DNA of 64,000 nucleotides from Photorhabdus cinerea (GCF_011189575.1 NZ_PUJW01000007.1:62001-126000); one strand, 5' to 3'; positions 8,140 through 18,149 are shown, counted from the stretch's first letter. Notes: generated by a model not told the origin, from the sequence alone. Numbers and translations: made by a program.

Positions 8140-10869
8140 TTAAGCGATAGAACGTTTAACTTCAATTATTTCAAATACTTCTATCATGTCACCGACACGA
8201 ACGTCATTGTAGTTCTTAACACCAATACCACATTCCATACCATTACGAACTTCGTTAACGTCATCCTTAAAGCGGCGCAGGGATTCCAGCTCACCTTCGT
8301 AGATCACCACGTTATCACGCAGTACGCGAATTGGGTTATTACGCTTAATAGTACCTTCAGTCACCATACAACCGGCTATCGCACCGAATTTGGGTGACTT
8401 AAACACATCGCGAACTTCTGCTAAGCCCATGATCTGCTGTTTATATTCAGGTGACAACATACCACTCATCGCCTGTTTAACTTCATCAATCAGGCTATAA
8501 ATGACAGAATAATAACGCAGATCCAGGTTTTCATTTTCAACGACACGGCGCGCAGAAGCATCGGCCCGAACGTTGAAACCTAGAATAATTGCATTAGAAG
8601 CAGCAGCCAGTGTAGCGTCAGTTTCTGTAATACCGCCTACACCAGAACCAATAATTTTTACTTTCACTTCATTGGTAGACAGTTGTTCCAATGCTTCGCG
8701 AATCGCTTCACATGACCCCTGAACGTCAGATTTCAGAACGATATTCAGCTCAGAAACCTCACCTTCTTCCATGTTAGCAAACATGTTTTCCAGTTTAGAT
8801 TTCTGTTGACGAGCCAGCTTAACTTCACGGAATTTACCCTGACGATAAAGAGCCACTTCACGGGCTTTTTTCTCGTCACGTACAACGGTTGCTTCATCAC
8901 CAGCCGCAGGTACGTTGGACAAGCCAAGGATTTCCACTGGAATAGATGGGCCCGCAGAGAATACTTCACGACCCAGTTCATCGCGCATTGCGCGAACTCG
9001 TCCATATTCAAAACCACAAAGTACGATATCGCCTTTATTTAAAGTACCTTCTTGAACTAGTACTGTTGCAACTGGGCCACGACCTTTATCTAGGAATGAT
9101 TCGATGACAACGCCGCTAGCCATACCAGAACGAACAGCGTTCAGTTCAAGAACTTCAGCCTGCAATAAGATTGCGTCTAGCAGCTCATCAATACCGATAC
9201 CGGCTTTAGCAGATACATTGATAAACTGAGTTTCACCTCCCCACTCTTCAGGCTGAACACCATGCTGAGAAAGCTCGCTTTTCACACGATCTGGATCAGC
9301 TTCTGGTTTATCGATTTTGTTAACCGCAACAACCACAGGAACATTCGCTGCTTTTGCGTGCTGGATAGCTTCAATCGTCTGAGGCATCACACCATCATCA
9401 GCAGCAACAACCAGAACCACGATGTCAGTAGCTTTCGCACCACGTGCACGCATTGAAGTAAATGCAGCATGCCCCGGAGTATCCAGGAAAGTAATCATGC
9501 CACTTTCAGTCTCAACGTGGTAAGCACCGATATGCTGGGTAATCCCGCCGGCTTCACCAGAAGCAACCTTCGTAGAACGAATGTAATCCAGAAGAGAAGT
9601 TTTACCGTGGTCAACATGCCCCATGATGGTAACAACCGGTGCTCGAGGTTCAGCGACAGCTTCACCTGTATCACGATCGCTCATCAGCGCTTCTTCCAGC
9701 TCATTCTCACGACGCAGGATGACCTTATGGCCCATTTCTTCAGCAACCAGTTGTGCAGTTTCCTGATCAATCACCTGGTTGATAGTTGCCATTGCACCCA
9801 TTTTCATCATGGCTTTGATGACCTGAGAACCTTTAACAGCCATTTTGTTAGCCAACTCAGCAACAGTAATCGTTTCACCAATCACAACATCACGGTTAAC
9901 GGCTGCTACAGGCTTGTTGAAACTCTGTTGTAATGTACTGGTTTTGCGCTGCTTGCCTTTTGTACGGCCAACTGCACGGGCTTCCTCGCGATCTGCTTTG
10001 GATTCTGAATGTTTATTATTTTTCTTCTGACGGGTAGTTTTACCACTACGGCTACGAGCACGACGATCACCTTCAACTTTGGCATCGTTTTCATCCTCAG
10101 CAGCACGGGCGTGGCGAGAGGTAGTCACATGATAATCATCGTTATCGCTGGAATCTGAATCACTTGACCATTTATCCTGATTCTCCTCAGCCATACGACG
10201 AGCTTCCTCAGCAACACGTTTAGCTTCCTCTTCTACCTTACGGCGCATCTCTTCTTCTGCTTTACGCTTAAGATCAGCAGCTTCTGCTTCGCGACGCGCT
10301 TTTTCATTTTGAGCTGTTTTATCAGTCTGAGCTGGTTTTTGTCTATGTTCGGTATGTTGATTGGTCACTTTTTCATTTTCCGCTGCCTGGCGTTTAGCTT
10401 TTTCAGCTGCTTCACGTTTGGCGTTTTCTTCTGCCTCACGTTTAGCCTGATCTTCAGCAAGTTTCTTCGCTGCTATTTCGGCTTCGCGTTGCGCTTTTTC
10501 TTCTGCTTCACGCCGTGCTTGCTCTTCCGCTTCACGCTTCGCTTGTTCTTCCGCTTTAGCCTGTTCAATTGCATCGCGGTTCACATATGTGCGCTTTTTG
10601 CGGACCTCAACGGCTACCGGTTTGCTTTTACCATCGGTGCCTGAAACATTTAGTGTACTACGTGTTTTACGCTGTAATGTTAGTTTATCGGGTTTACCAG
10701 CTGAACCACCTTGCTCACGATTCAAATGTGCCAGTAAAGCTTCTTTTTCTTTCTGAGAGACAAAATCAGCTTCGGTTTTTTTAATCCCTGCATCAGCAAA
10801 TTGCTGTACCAGACGATCAACCGAAGTCTGGATCTCTTCTGCCAGTGATTTTACGGTTACATCTGTCAT
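8140..10869 (-). CDS. infB: Translation initiation factor IF-2
   Basis: GTPase that brings fMet-tRNA to the 30S subunit and promotes subunit joining. The protein is 909 residues, slightly longer than E. coli IF-2 (890). It has an N-terminal IF2 domain (about 1-50) and a long charged, coiled segment of EA/KR repeats (about 100-230). A second IF2-N domain lies at about 330-380. The G domain starts with GHVDHGKT at 417-424 and continues with DTPGH and NKID, and the C-terminal tRNA-binding domains follow. The repeat-rich linker is the likely source of the length difference. It lies 24 bp after nusA. Confidence 0.97.
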   Translation of the reverse strand: MTDVTVKSLAEEIQTSVDRLVQQFADAGIKKTEADFVSQKEKEALLAHLNREQGGSAGKPDKLTLQRKTRSTLNVSGTDGKSKPVAVEVRKKRTYVNRDAIEQAKAEEQAKREAEEQARREAEEKAQREAEIAAKKLAEDQAKREAEENAKREAAEKAKRQAAENEKVTNQHTEHRQKPAQTDKTAQNEKARREAEAADLKRKAEEEMRRKVEEEAKRVAEEARRMAEENQDKWSSDSDSSDNDDYHVTTSRHARAAEDENDAKVEGDRRARSRSGKTTRQKKNNKHSESKADREEARAVGRTKGKQRKTSTLQQSFNKPVAAVNRDVVIGETITVAELANKMAVKGSQVIKAMMKMGAMATINQVIDQETAQLVAEEMGHKVILRRENELEEALMSDRDTGEAVAEPRAPVVTIMGHVDHGKTSLLDYIRSTKVASGEAGGITQHIGAYHVETESGMITFLDTPGHAAFTSMRARGAKATDIVVLVVAADDGVMPQTIEAIQHAKAANVPVVVAVNKIDKPEADPDRVKSELSQHGVQPEEWGGETQFINVSAKAGIGIDELLDAILLQAEVLELNAVRSGMASGVVIESFLDKGRGPVATVLVQEGTLNKGDIVLCGFEYGRVRAMRDELGREVFSAGPSIPVEILGLSNVPAAGDEATVVRDEKKAREVALYRQGKFREVKLARQQKSKLENMFANMEEGEVSELNIVLKSDVQGSCEAIREALEQLSTNEVKVKIIGSGVGGITETDATLAAASNAIILGFNVRADASARRVVENENLDLRYYSVIYSLIDEVKQAMSGMLSPEYKQQIMGLAEVRDVFKSPKFGAIAGCMVTEGTIKRNNPIRVLRDNVVIYEGELESLRRFKDDVNEVRNGMECGIGVKNYNDVRVGDMIEVFEIIEVKRSIA

Positions 10870-10893
10870 GCTGTTCCTTCCTGCTACAGTTTA

Positions 10894-12402
10894 TTACGCA
10901 TCATCGCCAAACCAACAAATATTACGGGCAGCCATGATGAGCTCGCCTGCTTTCTCATCATTCAAACCTTCAATATCAGATAGGTCGTCGATACCCTGCT
11001 CGGCAAGATCTTCCAGCGTACAGATGCCACAGGCAGCTAGGTCAAATGCCAAAGTGCGGTTCATGCCAGTCAGATTTAACAACTCTTCAGTTGGTTGTTT
11101 ATCACTGAGGCTTTCTTTCTGAGCCAGTTCCAGAGTAGTTAAAGCAGCTTTCGCACGTTCACGCAGGACTTCGATAGTTTCCTCATCAAGGCCCTCAATT
11201 TCCAGAAGCTCATTGATTGGTACATAGGCCAATTCTTCCAGAGTTGAGAAACCTTCTTCGACCAGAACAGTAGCGAATTCTTCATCAATATCGAGATGCT
11301 TAGTGAATGTATCAATAGAAGCGTGAGCTTCTGCCTGATGTTTTGCTTGCAGCTCCTCAGCAGTCATGACATTCAATTCCCACTTGTCATCACCACGGTG
11401 TTTTTTCAGCAACTGCGCAGCCAGGCGTACGTTTTGACCATTACGACCAATAGCCTGAGCTAAGTTGTTGCTTTCAACGGCAACATCCATCGTGCACTTA
11501 TCTTCATCAACAACAATAGATGCAACATCAGCCGGAGCCATAGCATTAATAACGAATTGAGCAGGGTTATCATCCCACAATACAATATCAATTCGTTCGC
11601 CGCCCAGCTCGCTGGAAACGGCTTGTACCCGCGCGCCACGCATACCAACGCAAGCACCAACTGGATCGATACGCTTGTCATTAGTTTTTACTGCGATCTT
11701 AGCGCGGGAACCCGGATCACGGGCGGCAGCTTTAATTTCGATAAGCTCCTCACCAATTTCCGGAACCTCGATACGGAACAGTTCAACCAGCATTTCCGGA
11801 CGGGAACGGCTGACAAACAATTGCGCACCTCGTGCTTCAGGGCGAACATCATACAGTACACCACGCACGCGGTCACCTGGACGGAAATTTTCCCTTGGTA
11901 ACATATCTTCGCGAAGGATAACTGCTTCAGCATTATTGCCCAAATCAAGAGTGATATTCTCACGATTTACTTTTTTAACCACACTGGTGATGATCTCACC
12001 TTGCTGCTCACGAAACTGGTCAACAACCATAGCGCGTTCAGCTTCACGTACTTTCTGTACGATAACCTGTTTAGCCGTTTGTGTTGTAATACGATCAAAT
12101 GTTACTGATTCAATTTGATCTTCGGTATAACTACCCAAATCAATTTCAGGCTCTTCAAATCTAGCCGCTTCCAGCGTAATTTCACGAGTCGGCTGAGTTA
12201 CCTCTTCAACAATTAACCAACGGCGGAAAGTATCAAAATCGCCAGATTTACGATCAATACTGACACGAACATCAATATCTTGTTCATATTTTTTCTTGGT
12301 GGCTGTGGCCAGTGCTGTTTCCAGCGCCTCGAAGATTTTTTCGCGTGGAAGGGATTTTTCGTTGGAAACCGCTTCCACAACAGCCAGAATTTCTTTATTC
12401 AT
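10894..12402 (-). CDS. nusA: Transcription termination/antitermination factor NusA
   Basis: RNA polymerase-binding elongation factor controlling pausing, termination and lambda-type antitermination. The 502-residue protein has an N-terminal RNAP-binding domain (about 1-125), an S1 domain (about 135-200) and tandem KH domains (about 230-345, with GACVGMRGARV and AIGRNGQNVRLA). Two acidic AR repeats follow (about 365-425 and 440-495), as in gammaproteobacterial NusA. It is the second protein gene of the rimP-nusA-infB unit. Confidence 0.97.
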   Translation of the reverse strand: MNKEILAVVEAVSNEKSLPREKIFEALETALATATKKKYEQDIDVRVSIDRKSGDFDTFRRWLIVEEVTQPTREITLEAARFEEPEIDLGSYTEDQIESVTFDRITTQTAKQVIVQKVREAERAMVVDQFREQQGEIITSVVKKVNRENITLDLGNNAEAVILREDMLPRENFRPGDRVRGVLYDVRPEARGAQLFVSRSRPEMLVELFRIEVPEIGEELIEIKAAARDPGSRAKIAVKTNDKRIDPVGACVGMRGARVQAVSSELGGERIDIVLWDDNPAQFVINAMAPADVASIVVDEDKCTMDVAVESNNLAQAIGRNGQNVRLAAQLLKKHRGDDKWELNVMTAEELQAKHQAEAHASIDTFTKHLDIDEEFATVLVEEGFSTLEELAYVPINELLEIEGLDEETIEVLRERAKAALTTLELAQKESLSDKQPTEELLNLTGMNRTLAFDLAACGICTLEDLAEQGIDDLSDIEGLNDEKAGELIMAARNICWFGDDA

Positions 12403-12423
12403 CCTAGTTGCCTCATCCGAACT

Positions 12424-12876
12424 TTAAAAGTGGGGTACCAGGTTCGCTTTCTGGATGTTGCTCAGTGCGAACACTTCATCTTTTCCATCCACCGTAACCG
12501 TGATCATTTCTCCGTCGACAGTTTTGATAATGCCCAGCCATTTCCGACGGTTTTGCATTGCTATACGTAAAACCAGACTGACTTCCTCACCAATAAAACG
12601 CTGGTAATGTTCAGCAGTGAACAACGGGCGCTCCAAGCCAGGTGAAGAAATTTCCAAGTTATAAAGCGCTGAGATAGGATCTTCGACATCTAATACCGCA
12701 CTGACCTGGTGGCTAACATCAGCACAATCATCAACAGTGATACCATTCTCACTATCAATATAGATCCGCAGTGTAGAAACACGCGCACGAATAAACTCTA
12801 AGCCAACTAATTCAAAGCCTAAAGCTTCAACTGGTGCTGAAATCATCGCTGTTAATTTTTGTTCTAATGTGGACAA
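12424..12876 (-). CDS. rimP: Ribosome maturation factor RimP
   Basis: Assembly factor for the 30S subunit and first protein gene of the nusA operon. The 150-residue product begins STLEQKLTAMISAPVEALGF and ends ALSNIQKANLVPHF, almost identical to the E. coli protein. The start is not ATG. I chose the TTG at 12874-12876, which gives the E. coli-like N-terminus. GTG (12882) and TTG (12888) are in-frame alternatives that add 2-4 residues. A GGGGGTGGG run just upstream can serve as ribosome-binding site. Confidence 0.94.
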   Translation of the reverse strand: MSTLEQKLTAMISAPVEALGFELVGLEFIRARVSTLRIYIDSENGITVDDCADVSHQVSAVLDVEDPISALYNLEISSPGLERPLFTAEHYQRFIGEEVSLVLRIAMQNRRKWLGIIKTVDGEMITVTVDGKDEVFALSNIQKANLVPHF

Positions 12877-12893
12877 GCCCACCCCCAAGACAT

Positions 12894-12914
12894 AAAAAAA
12901 GGGCTTATTAGCCC
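12894..12914 (-). terminator. Terminator-like hairpin just before rimP
   Basis: On the minus strand GGGCTAATAAGCCC (12901-12914) folds into a 5-bp stem with a 4-nt loop and is followed by seven T (12894-12900). It ends only about 18 bp before the rimP start, so it may act as an attenuator between the tRNA and the rimP operon. Confidence 0.6.
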
Positions 12915-12937
12915 AGTAGTTCTGTTGTCAAATAACA

Positions 12938-12961
12938 AAAAACCCCGAAATTCGGGGCTTT
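12938..12961 (-). terminator. Terminator downstream of tRNA-fMet
   Basis: On the minus strand AAGCCCCGAA pairs with TTCGGGGTT, followed by six T. It stands between the tRNA-fMet gene and rimP. In E. coli, metY is followed by partial terminators that are read through into rimP-nusA. Confidence 0.8.
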
Positions 12962-13086
12962 ATGCAACTGGACCCTGTTTGCTGCCAGCGGCTTCAACCA
13001 CCCATTCCATGCACCCTTCGAATCAGGACCAATATCTTAAATATTGCTGAATTATTTCATTCAAAAAGGTGCATCTTATTTAGAAG

Positions 13087-13163
<77 letters not shown>

Positions 13164-13221
13164 TTCGAAAACGTGGCAAATATTACGCCGATAACTGTGA
13201 AAACGCAAGCTATCTGAATAA

Positions 13222-13310
13222 TGGTACCGAGGACGGGACTTGAACCCGTAAGCCCTAGTGTGGGCACTACCACCTCAAGGTAGCGTGTCTACCAATTTCA
13301 CCACCTCGGC
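13222..13310 (-). tRNA. leuU: tRNA-Leu (anticodon GAG)
   Basis: An 89-nt gene on the minus strand starting GCCGAGGTGGTGAAATTGGT. It has anticodon loop CTTGAGG, a long class II variable arm (TGCCCACACTAGGGCT), GGTTCAAGTCC and an encoded CCA. It lies between secG and tRNA-fMet, as leuU does in E. coli. Confidence 0.97.
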
Positions 13311-13368
13311 ACTGATATGAGGCAATCTACCAACTGACAACCTCACCTTTAATTCTCTTTTGTGACGA

Positions 13369-13707
13369 TTACTGGGGAATGTCACTATTTGGTGCTGCTG
13401 GCGCTGTCGGAATTTCTGTTGATTTCTCGACTTTAGCGGGCTCACCAATATTTTCCCACTTACTGCTCGTACCAGTTTGGTTGCTAGTCATATTACCAAG
13501 CACCAGACTAATAATGAAAAACAGGGTGGCAAAAATCGCGGTCATACGGGTCATGAAGTTACCTGAACCCGACGAACCAAACAATGTCGCAGACGCACCC
13601 GCACCAAAGGAAGCACCCATATCAGCACCTTTACCCTGCTGTAGCATAACCAAGGCAACCAGCCCGATAGCAACTAGCAAGAAAACAACTAAAAGAGCTT
13701 CATACAT
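13369..13707 (-). CDS. secG: Protein-export membrane protein SecG
   Basis: Small subunit of the SecYEG translocon. The 112-residue product (MYEALLVVFLLVAIGLVALV...) has two transmembrane helices (about 3-25 and 52-72) separated by the conserved MLQQGKGADMGASFGAGAS loop. Its C-terminal tail is Pro/Ala-rich. I used the ATG at 13707, which matches the family N-terminus, instead of the 11-residue longer frame. It lies between glmM and leuU as in E. coli. Confidence 0.96.
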   Translation of the reverse strand: MYEALLVVFLLVAIGLVALVMLQQGKGADMGASFGAGASATLFGSSGSGNFMTRMTAIFATLFFIISLVLGNMTSNQTGTSSKWENIGEPAKVEKSTEIPTAPAAPNSDIPQ

Positions 13708-13769
13708 ATGTTGTACCTGTATCCTCGTGGGGTTTACCACAATCTAGGTGGTTACCTTAATACTGCATC

Positions 13770-13806
13770 ACCCACTCAAACAGGTTAATCGCCTGACTGA
13801 GTGGGT
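13770..13806 (-). other. Intergenic hairpin between glmM and secG
   Basis: ACCCACTCA (13770-13778) and TGAGTGGGT (13798-13806) form a 9-bp stem, with an additional inner CAGG/CCTG pairing. No T run follows, so it looks more like a processing or stabilising hairpin than a terminator. Confidence 0.45.
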
Positions 13807-13884
13807 CTGAATACTAACCAAACCACACCTGATACGCAAGGTTAATTTCAATAATCAGAATCACTTGAAGAAAAAAACAACAAA

Positions 13885-15222
13885 TTAACCGGCTTGTTTC
13901 ACTGCATCAGCAATACGATGCGCCAGAGCGGTTACCTGCTCATTATCTTCACCTTCTACCATGACGCGAATCAATGGCTCAGTACCAGACTTACGTAACA
14001 ATACTCGTCCACAGCCATTTAATTCAGCTTCAACAGACTTGGTGACATTAATTACATTTTCTGATTGAAGTGGATCATGTGAACCGGAGAAACGAACATT
14101 CACCAACACCTGCGGTAAAAGTTTCATACCACTACACAAATCATGCAGGCTCATATGGTTGCGCACCATTGCGCTCAGAACCTGAAGGCCAGCAACAATA
14201 CCATCACCTGTAGTGGTTTTATCAAGCAGGATAACATGACCAGAGTTTTCAGCGCCTAAACGCCAACCTTCTTCCTGTAGTTTTTCCAGTACATAACGGT
14301 CACCCACTTTAGTACGCAAGAATGGGATACCAAGCTGTTTCAATGCCAACTCCAATCCCATATTACTCATCAGCGTACCAACAACTCCACCACGCAGTTG
14401 TCCCAGTCTCAATGCTTCACGAGCAATAATATAAAGGATCTGGTCGCCATCAACTTTCTGCCCTAAATGGTCAACCATAATAACGCGATCACCATCACCA
14501 TCGAATGCCAAACCAACGTCTGCTTTTTCCTCCACAACACGTTGCTGCAATAAACGAACATCGGTAGCGCCACATTTTTCGTTAATATTAATACCGTTTG
14601 GCTCGCAGCCAATCGTCACAACGTTAGCCCCCAATTCTCTAAGTACATTTGGAGCAATGTGATAAGTCGCGCCATTAGCGCAATCAAGCACAATTTTCAA
14701 TCCATTTAGACTTTGCTCACTCGGAAATGTGCCTTTACAGAATTCAATATAGCGACCTGCCGCATCGACAATACGGTTTGCACGTCCCAATTCAGCAGAC
14801 TCTACACAAGTCAGTGGTTTTTCCATTTCAGCTTCAATAGCTTCTTCCACATCATCTGGCAGTTTTGTGCCGTCGATAGAGAAGAATTTAATACCATTAT
14901 CGTAATAAGGGTTATGAGAAGCAGAGATAACAATTCCAGCTTCAGCGCGGAAAGTACGGGTCAGATAAGCAACAGCAGGTGTTGGCATAGGACCAGTGAA
15001 TGAAGCAGATAAACCAGCAGCTGCCAAACCCGCTTCTAAAGAAGACTCCAACATATAGCCAGAAATACGGGTATCCTTACCAATAATGATTTTACGAGAA
15101 CCATGACGGGCCAATACCTTACCTGCAGCCCAACCGAGCTTTAACACAAAATCCGGCGTAATCGGACTGTCACCCACTTTGCCACGGATGCCATCAGTAC
15201 CAAAATATTTACGATTACTCAT
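13885..15222 (-). CDS. glmM: Phosphoglucosamine mutase
   Basis: Converts glucosamine-6-phosphate to glucosamine-1-phosphate for UDP-GlcNAc synthesis. The 445-residue protein equals the E. coli length. It has the phosphoserine active-site motif ISASHNP (Ser at about 102), the metal-binding DGDGDR and the C-terminal phosphate-binding RKSGTEPLIRVM. The start at 15222 (MSNRKYFGTDGIRG) is the family start; the longer frame would run into folP. It overlaps the folP end by 8 bp, which suggests translational coupling. Confidence 0.97.
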   Translation of the reverse strand: MSNRKYFGTDGIRGKVGDSPITPDFVLKLGWAAGKVLARHGSRKIIIGKDTRISGYMLESSLEAGLAAAGLSASFTGPMPTPAVAYLTRTFRAEAGIVISASHNPYYDNGIKFFSIDGTKLPDDVEEAIEAEMEKPLTCVESAELGRANRIVDAAGRYIEFCKGTFPSEQSLNGLKIVLDCANGATYHIAPNVLRELGANVVTIGCEPNGININEKCGATDVRLLQQRVVEEKADVGLAFDGDGDRVIMVDHLGQKVDGDQILYIIAREALRLGQLRGGVVGTLMSNMGLELALKQLGIPFLRTKVGDRYVLEKLQEEGWRLGAENSGHVILLDKTTTGDGIVAGLQVLSAMVRNHMSLHDLCSGMKLLPQVLVNVRFSGSHDPLQSENVINVTKSVEAELNGCGRVLLRKSGTEPLIRVMVEGEDNEQVTALAHRIADAVKQAG

Positions 15223-16063
15223 AATTTTTCTCTTCCTTTGCTGAAAGTGTTGCTTCGACAATTCGCATTGCCTGCACAGTTTCTCTAACGTCATGTACCC
15301 GGATAATCTGCGCTCCTTGCATAGCAGCAATAACAGCACAGGCCACACTACCGGCAACCCTTTCTTGTGGCGGCACATTAAGCAACTGACCTATCATAGA
15401 CTTACGAGACATTCCTGCTAGCACAGGCAAGCCAAATTGATGAAATTCGTTTAAATGCGCCAATAATTGATAATTATGTGTCAAGCTCTTACCAAAACCG
15501 AAGCCAGGATCAAGAATAAGTTTATTTTTTTCTATCCCTGCCGCAACACAACGTTCAATTTGTTTAGTAAAAAATTGTTTCACTTCACCCAATACGTTTT
15601 CATAATGTGGCGCATCCTGCATAGTCCGTGGCTGCCCCTTCATATGCATCAAACAAATAGGTAAGCCAGATTGAGCAGCGCTTTCTAAGGCACCAGGCTC
15701 TTGCAATGAACGAATATCATTAATCAAACAAGCGCCAGCTCTTGCCGATTCACTCATAACTAATGCTTTTGATGTATCAACAGAAATCCAGATATCAAAG
15801 CGCTGAGCTAAAGCCTCAACAATCGGTACAACCCGATCTATTTCTTCCTGTTCACTGATTTCATCAGCGCCCGGACGGGTAGATTCTCCACCGATATCAA
15901 TAATCGCAGCTCCTTCAGTAATCATCTCTTCCGCATGTCGTAAGGCCATATCAAAAGTATTGTAAGCACCACCATCAGAAAATGAATCTGGAGTAACGTT
16001 CAAAATACCCATCACTTGTGGGCGAGAAAGATCGAGAACACTACCTCTGGCTATGAGTTGCAT
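15215..16063 (-). CDS. folP: Dihydropteroate synthase
   Basis: Condenses p-aminobenzoate with 6-hydroxymethyl-dihydropterin pyrophosphate in folate synthesis; target of sulfonamides. The 282-residue TIM-barrel protein shows the pterin signature VMGILNVTPDSFSDGG near residue 17 and DIGGESTRPGA near 57. The C-terminal region has IIRVHDV. The length equals that of E. coli FolP. It lies between ftsH and glmM in the usual order. Confidence 0.97.
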   Translation of the reverse strand: MQLIARGSVLDLSRPQVMGILNVTPDSFSDGGAYNTFDMALRHAEEMITEGAAIIDIGGESTRPGADEISEQEEIDRVVPIVEALAQRFDIWISVDTSKALVMSESARAGACLINDIRSLQEPGALESAAQSGLPICLMHMKGQPRTMQDAPHYENVLGEVKQFFTKQIERCVAAGIEKNKLILDPGFGFGKSLTHNYQLLAHLNEFHQFGLPVLAGMSRKSMIGQLLNVPPQERVAGSVACAVIAAMQGAQIIRVHDVRETVQAMRIVEATLSAKEEKNYE

Positions 16064-16083
16064 GTTGGTCTGCCTTTAATGTC

Positions 16084-16109
16084 AAAACCCCAGGGCTTAC
16101 CTGGGGTTT
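16084..16109 (-). terminator. Terminator-like hairpin between ftsH and folP
   Basis: AAACCCCAGG (16085-16094) and CCTGGGGTTT (16100-16109) form a perfect 10-bp stem with a 5-nt loop. On the minus strand the stem ends in GGGGTTTT. It could attenuate transcription from ftsH into folP-glmM. Confidence 0.7.
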
Positions 16110-16139
16110 GATGAGTATATCTGCCAGACTCAGGAACAC

Positions 16140-18101
16140 TTACCGATCATTGTTTCCCGGTTTCCCTGGCTGTTCGCCACCTTGTACCGATGTATCGATA
16201 TCACCAGTTGGTTTTACAGGCTGTGGCGGAGATGTATTATCTGCTGGACGGCTGTTATTGTTGCTACCATTACCATTTTCCCATCCTGCCGGTGGTCGCA
16301 CATTTGTGCGATTCATTAAATCATCAATCTGAGGTGCATCAATAGTTTCATACTTCATCAATGCATCTTTCATTGAATGCAGGATATCAAGGTTATCCAT
16401 CAAAATCTGGCGGGCACGTTGATAATTATTATCGATAATTGCCTTAACTTCCTGATCAATCAAACGAGCTGTTTCATCAGACATATGTTTAGCTTTAGCA
16501 ACTGAACGTCCAAGAAACACTTCACCTTCTTCCTCCGCATAGAGCAATGGGCCAAGTCTTTCCGAGAACCCCCACTGTGTCACCATATTTCGGGCGATTG
16601 AGGTCGCTACTTTGATATCGTTAGATGCACCAGTAGAAACATTGTCCGGACCGTAAATAATCTCTTCTGCCAGACGACCACCGTACAGGGTTGAAATCTG
16701 ACTTTCCAGTTTCTGGCGGCTGGCACTAATCTGGTCACCTTCCGGTAGGAAGAAAGTCACGCCTAAAGCTCGGCCACGCGGAATAATGGTAACTTTATGA
16801 ACAGGATCATGCTCAGGAACTAGACGACCGATAATTGCATGGCCTGCTTCATGATAAGCAGTTGATTCTTTTTGCTCTTCCGTCATCACCATGGAGCGGC
16901 GTTCTGCACCCATCATGATTTTGTCTTTCGCTTTTTCGAATTCAACCATAGACACCACACGTCTGTTGCCACGGGCGGCAAACAGAGCAGCTTCATTCAC
17001 CAGATTCGCCAAATCAGCACCAGAAAATCCTGGAGTACCACGTGCAATAACCGAAGCGTCAACATCAGTATCCAAAGGAACACGACGCATATGAACTTTT
17101 AAAATCTGTTCACGACCACGTACGTCTGGTAGACCAACAACAACCTGGCGGTCAAAACGGCCAGGACGCAGTAACGCTGGATCAAGTACATCAGGACGGT
17201 TGGTCGCAGCAATGACGATAATACCTTCGTTACCTTCAAAACCATCCATCTCAACCAGCATCTGGTTTAAAGTCTGCTCACGTTCATCATGACCACCACC
17301 CAAGCCAGCACCACGCTGGCGGCCTACTGCATCAATCTCATCGATAAAGATGATACAAGGTGCGGCTTTCTTCGCCTGCTCAAACATATCACGAACACGG
17401 GATGCACCAACACCAACAAACATTTCAACAAAGTCAGAACCAGAGATTGTAAAGAATGGCACTTTCGCCTCACCAGCAATTGCCTTTGCCAGTAAGGTCT
17501 TACCGGTACCCGGTGGCCCTACCATCAGAATACCTTTCGGAATTTTCCCACCCAATTTCTGGAAACGGCCTGGTTCACGTAAGTACTCCACCAGTTCACC
17601 AACCTCTTCTTTTGCTTCGTCACAACCAGCAACATCAGCAAAAGTGGTTTTAATCTGGTCTTCTGTTAGCATACGGGCTTTGCTTTTACCAAATGACATC
17701 GCCCCCTTACCACCACCGCCTTGCATCTGACGCATAAAGAAAATCCAGACCCCGATAAGCAGTAACATCGGGAACCAAGAAATGAAAATAGAGGTTAGCA
17801 GGCTTGGTTCTTCCGGCGGCTCACCAACTACTTTTACATTCTTATTTAGTAAGGTATCTAACAGCTTCTCATCCTGCACTGGCAGGTAAGTGGTATATCT
17901 ACTGTTATCTTTCTTACTAACATTAATCTCACGACCTGAGATACGAACTTCGCGCACCTGATCCTGGGCTAACTCATTGATGAAGGTAGAGTAATCCACC
18001 CTACGACTATTAGAATCGCTGGGGCCAAAACTCTGGAATAACGACATCAGCACAACTGCGATAACTAACCAGAGAATCAGGTTTTTCGCCATGTCACTCA
18101 A
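16140..18101 (-). CDS. ftsH: ATP-dependent zinc metalloprotease FtsH
   Basis: Membrane-anchored AAA+ protease that degrades sigma-32, LpxC and misassembled membrane proteins. The 653-residue frame has two N-terminal transmembrane helices (about 8-25 and 100-120) around a periplasmic domain. Walker A GPPGTGKT (about 195), Walker B IIFIDEIDA, the SRH arginine region and zinc motif HEAGH (about 417) follow. The C-terminus is Asn/Pro-rich and poorly conserved. TTG at 18101 has AGG 8 nt upstream; ATG at 18092 (MAKNLILW) has AGG 17 nt away. I therefore give the TTG start, but the ATG form is possible. HflK and HflC, its modulators, are also in the window (60.4-62.7 kb). Confidence 0.96.
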   Translation of the reverse strand: MSDMAKNLILWLVIAVVLMSLFQSFGPSDSNSRRVDYSTFINELAQDQVREVRISGREINVSKKDNSRYTTYLPVQDEKLLDTLLNKNVKVVGEPPEEPSLLTSIFISWFPMLLLIGVWIFFMRQMQGGGGKGAMSFGKSKARMLTEDQIKTTFADVAGCDEAKEEVGELVEYLREPGRFQKLGGKIPKGILMVGPPGTGKTLLAKAIAGEAKVPFFTISGSDFVEMFVGVGASRVRDMFEQAKKAAPCIIFIDEIDAVGRQRGAGLGGGHDEREQTLNQMLVEMDGFEGNEGIIVIAATNRPDVLDPALLRPGRFDRQVVVGLPDVRGREQILKVHMRRVPLDTDVDASVIARGTPGFSGADLANLVNEAALFAARGNRRVVSMVEFEKAKDKIMMGAERRSMVMTEEQKESTAYHEAGHAIIGRLVPEHDPVHKVTIIPRGRALGVTFFLPEGDQISASRQKLESQISTLYGGRLAEEIIYGPDNVSTGASNDIKVATSIARNMVTQWGFSERLGPLLYAEEEGEVFLGRSVAKAKHMSDETARLIDQEVKAIIDNNYQRARQILMDNLDILHSMKDALMKYETIDAPQIDDLMNRTNVRPPAGWENGNGSNNNSRPADNTSPPQPVKPTGDIDTSVQGGEQPGKPGNNDR

Positions 18102-18149
18102 GGGATTAACCTCATATTACAACTGTGTTAACAAATAGCATTCAGGGTA

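Noticed and set aside
9469..9933. 154-codon ORF antisense to infB
   Set aside because: Antisense shadow of a strongly conserved gene, with no independent start signal.
10170..10560. Repetitive sequence in infB as a possible DNA repeat or insertion
   Set aside because: It encodes the EA/KR-rich linker of IF-2, which is naturally repetitive in the family.
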